Positions 25,920-36,200 of a stretch of DNA of 64,000 bases are shown one piece after another. Under the pieces are notes generated by a model. That model was not told the DNA's origin, made no database searches, and was given only the letters and a program-made list of their open reading frames with translations. Source of the stretch: SB11 sp035906255. GTDB taxonomy: Bacteria; Bacteroidota; Bacteroidia; UBA8524. How positions within the stretch are numbered: position 1 is the stretch's first letter; each line of letters begins with the position of its first letter. Position numbers and translations under genes: made by a program. The stretch is from positions 62,001 through 126,000 of the forward strand of contig JAMIFM010000010.1 of assembly GCA_035906255.1 (NCBI GenBank), given 5' to 3'.

Positions 25920-26936
25920 GCATTTGGGTATAGTTTCGGGTTTAATGGACAGGAGAAGGAAAGCAATGTCGATGGAGATTACTATTCATTTGAATACAGG
26001 GTACATGATGCTAGGCTGGGTAGGTTTTTAAGTGTCGATCCTCTATTTGCTTCTTATCCTTGGAACAGTACGTATGCTTTTGCTGAAAATAGGGTTATTG
26101 ATGGTATTGATTTGGAGGGGTTGGAGTGGAAAAGTATTAAAGATGCAAATTGTAACTATACTGGTTTTGAATGGGATTCCAAAAATGCATATAATGCTGA
26201 TAAGTCGCTAAAAGAAGGGTATTATAAAACAGCAATTTTAATACAAGAAAAGTCTGCAAATGTCCCTAAAGATGGAGCTTATTTCCACGCTGTAGCGACT
26301 GTATATAAAGAGGATGGTACGACAGAGGATTATAATGCAACGTCTCTTCCTGTTGATGCTTCAAAATATGGAACAGTTGCAGCAGGCATATATATAGCTA
26401 AGTATGGCCAACACCCTATGAATGGTGGCACTAACCCTTACCCAGCTTTGAACGTATACACGCTAAATGGAAGTCGTCAACTTCCTGATGTGGGAGGAGA
26501 TAACCCCGCTACTGGTGTTTCATATGTTGAAGGTGTTAATATACATAAAACAGGAAAAGATGATTTTATTGGTATTGGTAGTAATGGAAATGCTACCTCT
26601 CAAGGATGTATTAATATTGAACGAGGGTTTGAAGATGCCAATTGGAATGATTTTTTGAGCAACTTTTCAAATCAGGGGGGTGATATTGGCGTGATAATAA
26701 ATCGGACTCCACTTAAGCCAAAGGTGTCAACTGAGATTTTAACTTCCATTCAGAAGCCTCAACTCGGGTCATCAAATATTTCTTGGGAGTTATATTATCG
26801 GAAAAGAGCAATTGCGTATCACCAACTAGCCATACTAAGCTATAAAAACAAAGAACTTTCTGTGGGTAAGTTTTATAGCAGAATGGGAAAACTTGAGAAT
26901 AACTTAGCAAATACTTATCAACAATTTAGAAAATGA
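25920..26936 (+). pseudogene. Orphan RHS C-terminal tip with L,D-transpeptidase-like toxin domain
   Basis: From about 25920 this frame encodes the last part of an RHS core (FGFNGQEKES, FEYRVHDARLGRFLSVDPL, YAFAENRVIDGIDLEGLE) that lines up with the same region of the RHS gene at 40257 (FGFNGKESDNE, YGFRIYNPRIGKFLSVDPL, YQFAGNSPITFRDLDGLE). No ATG or other start precedes it, and the previous gene's stop is 9 bases upstream, so it is a displaced tip, not a whole gene. The variable part (about 26110-26936) has H-x17-SQGC (NIHKTGKDDF to SQGCINI), the YkuD L,D-transpeptidase spacing with Gln for the usual His after Ser. The predicted target is peptidoglycan. The last codons overlap the next gene (ATGA at 26933), a lipoprotein that fits a periplasmic immunity role. 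TTG 26112 is a possible but unconvincing start. Confidence 0.75.
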
Positions 26937-27601
26937 GGAAAAATTACATTTTATTATTGTTTGTTCTGTTACAGCAACTTTACAGCTGTTCTAATAAGAA
27001 AAATAGAGAGGAAATTTATCTTGATGAAAATGATTTACGCACTAATATTAGACAATCACTTGGAGAAGATAGTGCGGATTTACATTTTCTTAAAGTGAAA
27101 TCGGATACACTTGAAATTACAAGTAATTTTGAGTGGAGTTTTTTCCCATTTGGAATCAAAGATATCTCTATCAACAAAATTCAAGATATAAATCATTTTA
27201 TTTTTCATATATCTTCTACCAAAAATCAAAGAGGTACAGTAATACATCGAATGACATTTAATGAGTCGTATCTTGATTTGGTTGAAGTAAGTGACAGTAT
27301 TCTAAATGGAGGATTTGATAAGTTAGCAGAACATAATTACTCAAAGCCCAATAAGTTTTATTTAAGATATTCTTTGATTAAGGATAGCCAAATCAAACTT
27401 GCATTGGATGTTAAGATTGGAATCAATAAAGATGATTTTTTTAGAAAAACAATAAAATACTATGATAAAACGATGGATAGTATTAGGGTGTTTATTAACA
27501 ATGATGTTTTAGGTACAGAGTATGTTCAGGTCTTTGTATTCGATGGAAATATTTTAAGAGAGATTTTGATATACAATCCTTCGGGTAATGGCCAAAACTA
27601 G
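26933..27601 (+). CDS. Lipoprotein, probable immunity protein of the orphan RHS tip
   Basis: The 222-residue product has a lipoprotein signal (MRKNYILLLFVLLQQLYSCS, lipobox LYSC) and a mature domain I do not recognise, with alternating strands and charged turns. Its start overlaps the toxin stop by 4 bases, the usual toxin-immunity layout. A lipid-anchored periplasmic protein is the right place to guard against a cell-wall-attacking tip. GC is low compared with the flanking housekeeping genes, as is usual for exchanged cassettes. The immunity role is inferred from position only. Confidence 0.65.
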   Translation: MRKNYILLLFVLLQQLYSCSNKKNREEIYLDENDLRTNIRQSLGEDSADLHFLKVKSDTLEITSNFEWSFFPFGIKDISINKIQDINHFIFHISSTKNQRGTVIHRMTFNESYLDLVEVSDSILNGGFDKLAEHNYSKPNKFYLRYSLIKDSQIKLALDVKIGINKDDFFRKTIKYYDKTMDSIRVFINNDVLGTEYVQVFVFDGNILREILIYNPSGNGQN

Positions 27602-27698
27602 GGTATTGTTCCATTTTGTATATACGGAATTAGGATTTGATTATCAATAATTTATGAAATAGTGCAACAAAAAAGCTATGGGCTTAGGTACGTTAACG

Positions 27699-27723
27699 CC
27701 TGCAATAGCGTCTTGCAGGTTTT
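27699..27723 (+). terminator. Terminator-like hairpin
   Basis: CCTGCAA (27699-27705) pairs with TTGCAGG (27713-27719) over 7 bases and is followed by TTTT. It lies about 100 bases after the immunity lipoprotein gene. Confidence 0.5.
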
Positions 27724-27736
27724 CGGAAGCCCTGAC

Positions 27737-27776
27737 GGTCGTGTCCCAAATTATCTCCTGCGTATAAAAAGTTATA
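27737..27776 (+). repeat. Cassette-end repeat, copy 1
   Basis: It begins GGTCGTGTCCCAAATTATC and continues TCCTGCGTATAAAAAGTTA; the first 19 bases are identical to copies at 50028 and 50738. It ends at a terminator stem beginning GAAGTCCCGA, as in copy 3. Confidence 0.85.
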
Positions 27777-27803
27777 GAAGTCCCGATTTCTCGGGACTTC
27801 TTC
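27777..27803 (+). terminator. Rho-independent terminator of the orphan cassette
   Basis: GAAGTCCCGA (27777-27786) and TCGGGACTTC (27791-27800) form a perfect 10-base stem with a 4-base loop, followed by a short T-rich run. It is part of the conserved repeat-plus-terminator block. Confidence 0.8.
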
Positions 27804-27902
27804 ATTTATACCATTCTCCAATTACTACACATTAACCAAGTTCTTTGACTCTCTGAAACCACCTGTGTTTTTGGATAATCCTCGCAACCCCTTGTGCTGC
27901 AC

Positions 27903-28005
27903 GTAACACTTGTAACACGATAACCGAGTAACATTTAGGTTCGTAACTTGTTTAATTGTAGAAGAGGCTGTAGATAAAACATTCATTTGCCAATACCTGT
28001 GTAAC
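27903..28005. repeat. Cluster of GTAAC boxes upstream of the RHS operon
   Basis: GTAAC occurs at 27903, 27912, 27928, 27943 and 28001 on the + strand, with spacings of 9, 16, 15 and 58 bases, 100-200 bases before the operon start. It could be a regulator-binding array; chance is possible in a short motif. Confidence 0.35.
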
Positions 28006-28104
28006 TTTTTTTAACGGGTTGTGTTTTGTCGAAAACTACGGTTTAATCATATACGAGCGATAAATAAGTGCTATCTTCCCGCAATATTCCGGCAGTTTTA
28101 GAAT

Positions 28105-30846
28105 ATGTTTTTGAGTAAGAGGCTAATTTTATTAGCAGCATCAATACTATTGGTGTCTATATTTTCATTTGGACAAGTCATAATCACTTCCACACAGTTT
28201 CCTGTTGGAGAAATTAACCTTGATAAATCATTTTCGGTTCAGTTAAATAACACGCTATCAAACCCTATTCCTGGTCACTTATCTATTAAATATTCCGAAG
28301 GAGGTAAGCAATTAGCCGAAATTTCCTACCAGCAAATTCAACTTAATAGTGGCATAACAATAATAAACACATCTGAGATTGTTAAAACAAGTGAGAAAAT
28401 AACTGATAATGGGTTAAAGTTATCCCGTTTGTTAAATAAAGGCGAAATACTTATGTGTATTGATTTTATTGGTGCCATTGATAATATCTCGCTTGGTAAC
28501 CAATGTAATACAATAGTACTTTCATCATCAGAACCTGATAGTGCAAAAAACTCAAGGAAATTTAAACTTCCTGCTTCCTTTTCAGGATATGCAGAAATTT
28601 CGGGGAGTTATTCAAATAGAAAGGGTAGTTATCAAGAGTTACCCGCAAACTATACTAATATTATAATAAATCCTCAATTGGAGGTATTGGGTATACCGCT
28701 GGGGGCAAGGTTTAATTATTCAACTGCATCTGATAAACGGCAACAAAACATGAATCTTTTTTCTGTGTATTTTGATACGGAGCGGTTTAAAGAGAAAATG
28801 AATAAAAAGTATGCGACTAACAAAGCTGCTGATTATGTGCTTGAAACGACAGAGTTAGCTGATTACAAACAGAAAGCAGCTGATCTGAAGAAAATTAACT
28901 CAATTCTTAATAATCCCCACATAAAAAAAGAGCTGGGTAAACTGGCTACGTATGATAGTCTTGCAAAATTGGTACAAGATTCGGCGTCTTATCTTACTCC
29001 GGTTCGATTGTCTGAGTTAAAAGCACAAAGGGATAGCCTTTCATACCTTGATAGCAAAAGGGATGGCTATGCTTCGTTATTGCAAAAGCAGAAAAACTTA
29101 AGTTCGGTGCTTGATATTTATAATAATCCGTTGGAAACAAATTTGTTAAAAGATTCTCTGGATAAACTTGCGCTAAAACTTGAAAATACACGTAATCCTT
29201 TTTCAGAAGCAGATGAAAACCAATTAAATCAATTAGATAGCTTGTTGGGGGATAACAAAATTAATAAGCAACGCAGGGAAGTATTAAAAAAGCAACGGGA
29301 TGCATTGGCTGAAAGGAAGAAAGCAAAAGGGGAGTATGAAACTCTTAAAGAACAGTATGCGCAGTTACACCATACTTATCAGTACAAAAGTAAACTTGAC
29401 TCATTGAGGGGGGGACGAAAGAACGGTTTATCTTCAAAGGATAGTTTGAAGAGTGTTGCAAATAAGGATGGCGGAAAATTACTAAAAGACAAAATTGCCA
29501 TGCTGCGAGCCGTAAAAAGTTTTAATGTTGGTTTTTTTGCTCCATACACTGGTGAACTGACGATGAACGGGGTTCCTTTAAGAGGTGCAGGAACAGAATT
29601 GCAGTTTAAAAATTTCTTTGTGAATGTTGCGGGTGGTAAATTACAACGTGCTACACCTATTGGAAAAATTAATAGCTCGCCAACACCGTTTAGCAGAAGT
29701 TTATATACTGCTACAGTTGGTTTAGGTAATCCGGCAGGTAATTATATTAGTGTTCAATATATAGATGCTAAAGATGCAACCTCAACACCTGTTGCTGCGG
29801 ATAGCACAACAAGTTTTTTTACTAATAAGTCAGGTTATAATCAAGTAGTTGCTACAAAATTTCGCGGTTCATTCTTTTCTAACAAAACAACAATAGAGGG
29901 CGAAGCGGCGGCCTCACAGCTAACCAATACAAATACAATAATAAGTGAAACAGCAGGCCCAAAGATATATACTGCTGACAGGTGGTGGACAAATGTTGTT
30001 AATCAGACTAACGGCGGCGACTTTAGAACAGGCTACGCGTACAATATCTCAGTTAAACAGTTATTAAACAAAGGCAATACTCAAATACAGCTGAGTAACA
30101 AAAAAGTAATGTCGTCATTTGTTTCATTTGGCAGCCCATTTTTACTGTCTGATATTAACCTTGCTGAAACAAAAGTTACCCAGCAATTATGGGGTGAGAA
30201 AGTAACAGTGGCCGGCTTTTATAGGATGAACTCAGATAATTTGGATAACCTTAAAACATTTACCACAAAATCACAAAACTTTGGGGGTGATGTATCTGTG
30301 CGTGTTCCTAAGTGGCCAACATTGAGGGTTGCCTATACGCCTATAATACAGCAAACGCAAAATAACTATTTCAATGCTACTATGCTATTGGCCAATAGTG
30401 CATACGGCTTGCGCAAGGGTAATTACTACCACCAATGGTCGGCTATGTATATGAACCAAAAATCGAGCAGCAGGTTAGGATACAATAATTTTGCATCTGA
30501 GAATTATACTGCATCCTATTTATTGGCAATAAGGCAACATTTCACTGTGTCAATAAATCTAAGTTATATTAAACAGCAATCCGTATCAAGGCTTGAAGGA
30601 TTAAACGGGGGGATAAACATAGGCTACAGACTTAAAGGCACAAATCAAACAGCAGGATTTTTGTTGGCAGATAATAACTTAGGAAACCGAAAAACGTATT
30701 TTTATGAGTTTGGAGCTGAAGTGAGTAAGTATTTATTGTTAAGGGTTCGTTATGATTATACAAATTATTTTGATAATGATGTTTTGTTGTTTGACGACAC
30801 CTATAAAGAAAATATATTGGTATTCAGTATAATAAGTAAGTGGTGA
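28105..30846 (+). CDS. Outer-membrane barrel-like protein with coiled coil, first gene of RHS operon
   Basis: I do not recognise this 913-residue protein. A signal peptide (MFLSKRLILLAASILLVSIFSFGQ) is followed by a beta-rich domain (about 25-215), a long charged helical region likely to be coiled coil (about 225-450; repeated LDSL, KLAL, RDSLSYLDSK patterns) and a C-terminal half (about 460-913) of alternating strands that ends with aromatic Trp (ILVFSIISKW), typical of outer-membrane barrels. It heads an eight-gene operon with the two RHS genes. The inference is that it forms the outer-membrane port or anchor for the RHS proteins, which carry no T9SS tail themselves. Nothing in the sequence proves transport. 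Confidence 0.7.
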   Translation: MFLSKRLILLAASILLVSIFSFGQVIITSTQFPVGEINLDKSFSVQLNNTLSNPIPGHLSIKYSEGGKQLAEISYQQIQLNSGITIINTSEIVKTSEKITDNGLKLSRLLNKGEILMCIDFIGAIDNISLGNQCNTIVLSSSEPDSAKNSRKFKLPASFSGYAEISGSYSNRKGSYQELPANYTNIIINPQLEVLGIPLGARFNYSTASDKRQQNMNLFSVYFDTERFKEKMNKKYATNKAADYVLETTELADYKQKAADLKKINSILNNPHIKKELGKLATYDSLAKLVQDSASYLTPVRLSELKAQRDSLSYLDSKRDGYASLLQKQKNLSSVLDIYNNPLETNLLKDSLDKLALKLENTRNPFSEADENQLNQLDSLLGDNKINKQRREVLKKQRDALAERKKAKGEYETLKEQYAQLHHTYQYKSKLDSLRGGRKNGLSSKDSLKSVANKDGGKLLKDKIAMLRAVKSFNVGFFAPYTGELTMNGVPLRGAGTELQFKNFFVNVAGGKLQRATPIGKINSSPTPFSRSLYTATVGLGNPAGNYISVQYIDAKDATSTPVAADSTTSFFTNKSGYNQVVATKFRGSFFSNKTTIEGEAAASQLTNTNTIISETAGPKIYTADRWWTNVVNQTNGGDFRTGYAYNISVKQLLNKGNTQIQLSNKKVMSSFVSFGSPFLLSDINLAETKVTQQLWGEKVTVAGFYRMNSDNLDNLKTFTTKSQNFGGDVSVRVPKWPTLRVAYTPIIQQTQNNYFNATMLLANSAYGLRKGNYYHQWSAMYMNQKSSSRLGYNNFASENYTASYLLAIRQHFTVSINLSYIKQQSVSRLEGLNGGINIGYRLKGTNQTAGFLLADNNLGNRKTYFYEFGAEVSKYLLLRVRYDYTNYFDNDVLLFDDTYKENILVFSIISKW

Positions 30847-30916
30847 AATGTTTGTCGAAAAACAATTGATTACTTATAAAAGAGATAATAATTTAGCAGT
30901 GCTTATCACTCCGCGT

Positions 30917-32095
30917 ATGAATAGAAAAGAGGCTTTGTATAGGGGCTTTAGTATTATGTTGGTTATTTTTTTGGGAATTATAAAAACAAATGCCCAAAAT
31001 TCTATAATGGTGCAAACACCTCCCAACGATTTTCGTTTAGAAGATTTATGGAATATTACAATTAATAAAGATGTTTCAAATCAGTATGATACGTATTTTA
31101 TTGATTTAAAGATATTTGATAATGCTAAAGGGTTATTGGTAGCCCTAAATACTAAGAATTTTACTGTTTCAAGTAATACTCAGGTTTTTTCAAGTGCAAC
31201 TATATCTGCACTCACACCTTTTAATTATACTTATTCGGGCTCTTCGGCTATTGAAGATATAAGTCGTAGAGGAGGTTTGTTTCCCGCAGGAGACTATAAG
31301 TTTGAATACAGCCTTTATGGTAATAGTGGCGGAAGCCAAACAAAACTTGCCGATGTATCAGTTTCCCATTCAGTAATAATGCCATCATTTCTTCAGTTGA
31401 TATCTGTTTTTGATAAAGATACCCTTAAAGAAGAAAATCCCACATTTATGTGGTTGCCTGCAAGTGCCACAAAAGTAGTTGGCTCATTTGAGACAGAGAA
31501 AGAATATAAGCTAACCTACACCATCTCGGTAGCTGAGGTATACACCAACCAAACGCCTTATATGGCAATTACCTCAAACCCTAAATTTTTTACGCAAGAG
31601 AAGTTGGATAATACATTATTAACGTATCCCTTTTCAGCCAGAAAATTTGAGCCTTGCAAAACGTATGCTTGGCAAGTTAGAGGTGTAGTTAACGGGCAAA
31701 CGGTTATTAGCAGTGAGATATGGACATTTACAACTCCGTGTAAAAAAGAAGAGGTTGTGCCCACTGTACCTGTATTGGTGAAACAAAACGTAGATTTAGC
31801 CACTTGTTATGTGTCAAACAATACAATATACTTTGCTTACTACGAAGAATATGAGGTGGGTGAAGGAGCAGTATTGAATGCAAAAATTTACGATACTAAA
31901 AGTGGGTTGGTAGCTGATGAAAACCAGCTTAGTCTTTTAGTTAAGAAAGGATACAATACGTTTACGGTGAACACTTGCCCTGCGGGTGCAAACTTATTAA
32001 ACGGAAATAATTACCAAATGGTAATTACCAATAGTAAAAACGAAAAATGGTATTTACGTATTGTGAACAACCAAAGTACAAATACCTGTTACTAA
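30917..32095 (+). CDS. Secreted FN3-like protein of RHS operon
   Basis: From ATG 30917 the protein has 392 residues and a good signal peptide (MNRKEALYRGFSIMLVIFLG and on to KTNAQ). An ATG at 30848 would add 23 residues that spoil the signal. The mature part starts with a beta domain (PPNDFRLEDLWNITINKD...) and continues with a fibronectin-like domain (ENPTFMWLPAS to YAWQVRGVVNGQTVISSEIW), then a C-terminal beta domain. Its N-terminal logic resembles that of the preceding protein (extracellular strands after the signal), so the two may bind each other. The function is unknown; the role in toxin display is inferred from the operon. Confidence 0.65.
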   Translation: MNRKEALYRGFSIMLVIFLGIIKTNAQNSIMVQTPPNDFRLEDLWNITINKDVSNQYDTYFIDLKIFDNAKGLLVALNTKNFTVSSNTQVFSSATISALTPFNYTYSGSSAIEDISRRGGLFPAGDYKFEYSLYGNSGGSQTKLADVSVSHSVIMPSFLQLISVFDKDTLKEENPTFMWLPASATKVVGSFETEKEYKLTYTISVAEVYTNQTPYMAITSNPKFFTQEKLDNTLLTYPFSARKFEPCKTYAWQVRGVVNGQTVISSEIWTFTTPCKKEEVVPTVPVLVKQNVDLATCYVSNNTIYFAYYEEYEVGEGAVLNAKIYDTKSGLVADENQLSLLVKKGYNTFTVNTCPAGANLLNGNNYQMVITNSKNEKWYLRIVNNQSTNTCY

Positions 32096-32102
32096 TTTAG
32101 GG

Positions 32103-32630
32103 ATGAGGAAGATTTTACCATTTATTTTAACTGCAATATTAAGTGCAGTTGTTTCAGTACTTGTTATAATTATTGTGTTTAAACCTGCCCAAAACAAAAC
32201 AGGGTATGTTCAACTTGGTAAAGTGTATGACGAGTTTGAACTAAGCAAAACACTTAATGCGCAGTTTAAGCAAATTGCCGGAACTAAGAAAAACTACATT
32301 GATAGTTTGGAGTTTCAGGTAAAGGCCATTTACACAAAGGTTACCAACGATAAAACTAATAAAGACCTTCAAGGACAGTTTGAAATGGCTCAGCGGCATT
32401 ATTTGTATCAAAAAGAGCAATTTGAACAATCTGTCGGGGCTATGGAGGAGGAGTATAACGACAAGATTTGGAAACAGTTGAATGAATACGTTACGCAATT
32501 TGGTAAAGAAAAGGGGTATGATTATGTGTTTGGTGCAGAAGGTTCGGGTACAATAATGTATGGAGGAGAAACACAAGATATTACTAACGAGGTGATAACG
32601 TATGTGAATGATAAGTTTCAAGGGAAATAA
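32103..32630 (+). CDS. Skp/OmpH-like periplasmic chaperone
   Basis: The 175-residue protein has an N-terminal membrane anchor or signal (about 5-28), then GYVQLGKVYDEFELSKTLNA, a long helical arm region (about 50-130, rich in Gln/Lys/Glu) and the closing strand motif GYDYVFGAEGSGTIMYGGE with DITNEVITYVN, all typical of the OmpH/Skp family. Skp trimers hold unfolded outer-membrane proteins. Inside this operon it looks like a dedicated chaperone for the barrel protein or the RHS subunits. It lies 7 bases behind the FN3-like gene and shares one base with the next gene (TAATG). Confidence 0.85.
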   Translation: MRKILPFILTAILSAVVSVLVIIIVFKPAQNKTGYVQLGKVYDEFELSKTLNAQFKQIAGTKKNYIDSLEFQVKAIYTKVTNDKTNKDLQGQFEMAQRHYLYQKEQFEQSVGAMEEEYNDKIWKQLNEYVTQFGKEKGYDYVFGAEGSGTIMYGGETQDITNEVITYVNDKFQGK

Positions 32631-33250
32631 TGCTAACTAACCGTATAATTATTTATTTTATTTTGATTGTTGCGATAACTGCTTGCGGAAACCCTAAGCA
32701 GTTAAGCAGTAATGAGTATATACATTGGATAGAAGATTCTGATAACGGCTTAAAAAAAGAGAAAAAGTTGGACGACTATCAGTATAAAGTATTGTACAAG
32801 CCTGCTGATTATATTGTATTTAGGGAAATTATTAATAGCGGGGCAAAGGCTATTGATGAAGAACAAGTGCAAAAGCGTATAAATGAGCTTGCAAATTTGT
32901 ATCAATTTAATTTTGATGTAGTTTCTGCCGATGGTAAAACATCAGTGTTGCAGCACAATGTATCTAATCAAGAAGAGCATGCTGCCCGCATCAACTATTT
33001 TGTGTCTCACGCCCAACAAGACTTTATTTTAGTAGAAGGCATTGATACAATGCCTTGCGTATTGTATCATTTTGAGCAAACGTTCGGGGCTACCCCGTTT
33101 AATACAATTTCTTTAGGCTTTGAGAGAAAGAATCAAAAAGCCGAAGGTGACTTGCAATTAATATTTACCAATAGGTTGTTTAATACAGGGGATATAAAGT
33201 TCGCATTTCCCAAAAAAACAATAAATAATATTCCGAAGCTAAAACTGTAA
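32630..33250 (+). CDS. Lipoprotein of RHS operon
   Basis: The 206-residue product has a lipoprotein signal with lipobox ITAC (about residue 19) and a mature domain without a known motif. Its start overlaps the preceding stop by one base and its end is 7 bases from the large RHS-like gene, so it is clearly part of the operon. It may be an outer-membrane-anchored assembly factor. Only one Cys besides the lipidated one is seen, in DTMPCVLYHFEQ. Confidence 0.65.
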   Translation: MLTNRIIIYFILIVAITACGNPKQLSSNEYIHWIEDSDNGLKKEKKLDDYQYKVLYKPADYIVFREIINSGAKAIDEEQVQKRINELANLYQFNFDVVSADGKTSVLQHNVSNQEEHAARINYFVSHAQQDFILVEGIDTMPCVLYHFEQTFGATPFNTISLGFERKNQKAEGDLQLIFTNRLFNTGDIKFAFPKKTINNIPKLKL

Positions 33251-33257
33251 TACCGCG

Positions 33258-36200
33258 ATGATATTTAATGTAATAATCAAACACAAACGTACCCTTAGAG
33301 GATTGGCCGCTTTTATGGCTCTAAACCTTTTTGTGGAGTTGTTGATGCCCTTGCGTGCATTAGCTCTTACAGGAGGGCCAAGCCAGCCGGAAGTACAGAG
33401 TTTTGAACCGGTATCAGCCAACCAAATGGTTGACCCTTTTACAGGAGATTTTACTTATAACATTCCCTTATTGGATGTTGGCGGTTACCCAATCAATATT
33501 TCATACCACGCAGGGCCAAGTCTTGATGAAGAAGCAAGTTGGGTAGGTTTAGGTTGGAACATTAACCCCGGGGTTATTAACCGTAATATGCGCGGCATAC
33601 CCGATGATTTTTGGTCGCCCGAACCCGATATGGAAAATAGTGGAAATGATTACATCAAACGGGTAAGTAAAATGAAACCTTCAAGAACTTTTGGAGTTGA
33701 TTTTTCGCCCTCAAGTGAGATTTTTAGCAAGAAAAGTAAAGATTTTTTGACCCTTGGGATAGAATATAACAACTATCGCGGATTTGGGTTTAACTTTAAT
33801 GGAGGCGGTCAAGCGGGAAAGTTTCCATACAGTGTAAATTTTAGCTCTCAAAATGGGATAGGTGTTAATGTAAGTTATAGAGATGAGGCTAACGTCAAAA
33901 ATAAAGTTATTAAAAATATACCAGGGGATGATGAAATCATGGGAAGCTCATTAATCTCAAATATTGGACTTTCATACAATTCGCGACAAGGAATCAAAGA
34001 CTTCGGAATGAGTACAATAAGCACTAGAACTACTCATTGGAAAAAGCTTTCAGCTGATGGGAATAGCTCAGGATCTAATAGTAGAGGTTACAACGGTGGG
34101 GCCGCCATATCATTTTTAAATAGTTCTTATATTCCGGCCACAGATAATAAAAGTTATAATTTATCCATTTCAGCAAGTGTTGAATTAGGAGCTGAATTTT
34201 TGGGAATAAATCCCGATACAAGGATAGGTATTTCGTATAACCAATCCGGAAAAATGGAAAAAGATTGGACGAAAAAACATCCGGTGTATGGTTTTTTGAA
34301 CCATTCTCAGGTAGAAAATGATTTTAACGGACAACGCGAAGACGGAGGAAGTGCTATTATGGATTTTAATGCGTATGGCCGTAATATGCTCACAAAATCG
34401 GAAGTTCAGCTTCCTTATACGGTACTTACCCATGATGTACTGGCAGTATCAGGCCAAGGTATTTCAGGAGTTTATCGGGCACATTCTTCTATGGTGGGCA
34501 CTGTTTATGAACAGAGTGCCGAAAACAGAAGTATACCACCTCTTTCAGTAGGTGTTGATTTAGGAATAGGTAATACAGCTAAATTTGGTGTTGAAGTTGA
34601 TTTGAGTTACTTTAAATCAAAATCAGGCCGTTGGGAAAAGAATAATGATTTGTTTGCTCATTTAAAATATTCAAACACCAGAAGTGGAGCTGACTTTGAA
34701 GGTGTATATTTTAAAAATGCGGGTGAAAAAACCTCCGTTGATAGGGCTTATTTCAATGCCATAGACTGGGGTATTGCTGCAAGACCTGAAATGGAAAAGG
34801 ACCTTTTAGTGAAAGACCCTTTAACTGCAGCAATGGGGATTAAGTTGAAAAACCAGTTAAAAACCTGGGTAAATGATCCTACTGTTACAGCACCTATTAT
34901 TCGGTCTAAAAGAGATAAACGAAACCAAGTAATAACGTATTTATCTGCCGAAGACGCCCAAACCTTTGGGCTTATTAAATACAAAAGCCCTGTAGCGAAG
35001 AACCATCACATAGGACAAATTACAGCTACTAACCCTGACGGTAGCAGGTATATTTACGCCCAGCCTGCGTACAATACTCTTCAAAAAGAGTACACTTTTA
35101 GTTTTGATGGTAGTGTTGACGGAAGGCATGTTGATGTAGATGGTTTAGCATGGTTTTTATCAGGGGACGAAACAACATCAAACTCCCTTACTCTTGAAAG
35201 ATATTTTGATTATGAAGAAACCCCTGCCTATGCACATAGTTACCTTTTGAATGCAGTAGTTAGTGCTGATTATATGGACTTGACAGACAACGGCCCTTCC
35301 CTTGATGATAACGGCAGTTATACAGAGATAGAATATAAAAAGCTACCCACGGTATACAGATGGAGAACCCCATACGCGGTTCCTACCAATGGAAAAAGCT
35401 CAGCAACTTTTCAAGAGGGAATGAAGTGCGATCAAGAGGACGATAAAGCATCCTTTGTATATGGGGAAAAGGAAATATTTTACATTGAGACCATAAAAAC
35501 CAAAACCCACATTGCATTATTCTATACTTCTGACAGGGAAGATGCTTTGGGAGTTACAAATGAATTGGGAGGAAAGGAAACCACTAACAAACTTCAAAAA
35601 CTGGACTCAATACAATTATTTACTAATGAAGAGTATTATAATAATCCACTCACCCGCAAACCGCTTAAAGTGGTAGTATTTGAGTATGATTATTCGTTAT
35701 GTCCTAAAGTTCCCAATCAAACAACCACAAATGCCGGTAAATTAACTCTTACCAAAATATGGTTTAAGTATGGTAATTCTGAGGCAGGTAAACTGAGCCC
35801 TTATAATTTTTATTATACTAACAATTTTGAGTATGGGTATAAGAATTATGACCGTTGGGGTAATTACAAAGCATCTCCTTCGGGCGCTGAGCCTCCTAAC
35901 GATGAGTTTCCTTATACAGAACAAACAGAACCCGATGTGGATGAGTACGCAGCAGGATGGAGTTTAAATAAAATTGTATTGCCTTCAGGCGGAGAAATAA
36001 ATGTTGTGTATGAGGCGGATGATTATGGCTACGTTCAGGACAAAAAGGCAATGGAGATGTTCAAAATCGCAGGAATGGGAGGGAGCACAGACTTCTCTTC
36101 AGGCGATGATTTATACACTGGTTTAGGAGCTAATCAAAACGAGTATATCTATTTCAGGCGCAGGAGCAATACCGACAATGTAGAAAACTATATACCTCAG

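Larger units (their letters stand above)
27602..28104. other. Gene-free 500-base stretch between orphan cassette and RHS operon
   Basis: It holds no credible reading frame. In order it contains a weak relative of the cassette repeat (GGTATTGTTCCATTTT, 27603 on), a hairpin at 27699-27723, a full repeat copy with terminator at 27737-27803, and a run of GTAAC boxes at 27903-28005 leading to the operon start. No clear TAnnTTTG box lies before ATG 28105; TTTTG near 28024 with TATCTT near 28073 is the nearest imperfect pair. Confidence 0.6.

Noticed and set aside
26112..26936. TTG at 26112 as the start of a free-standing 274-residue protein
   Set aside because: Clear RHS core coding lies upstream in the same frame, so TTG is internal; no promoter is seen before it.
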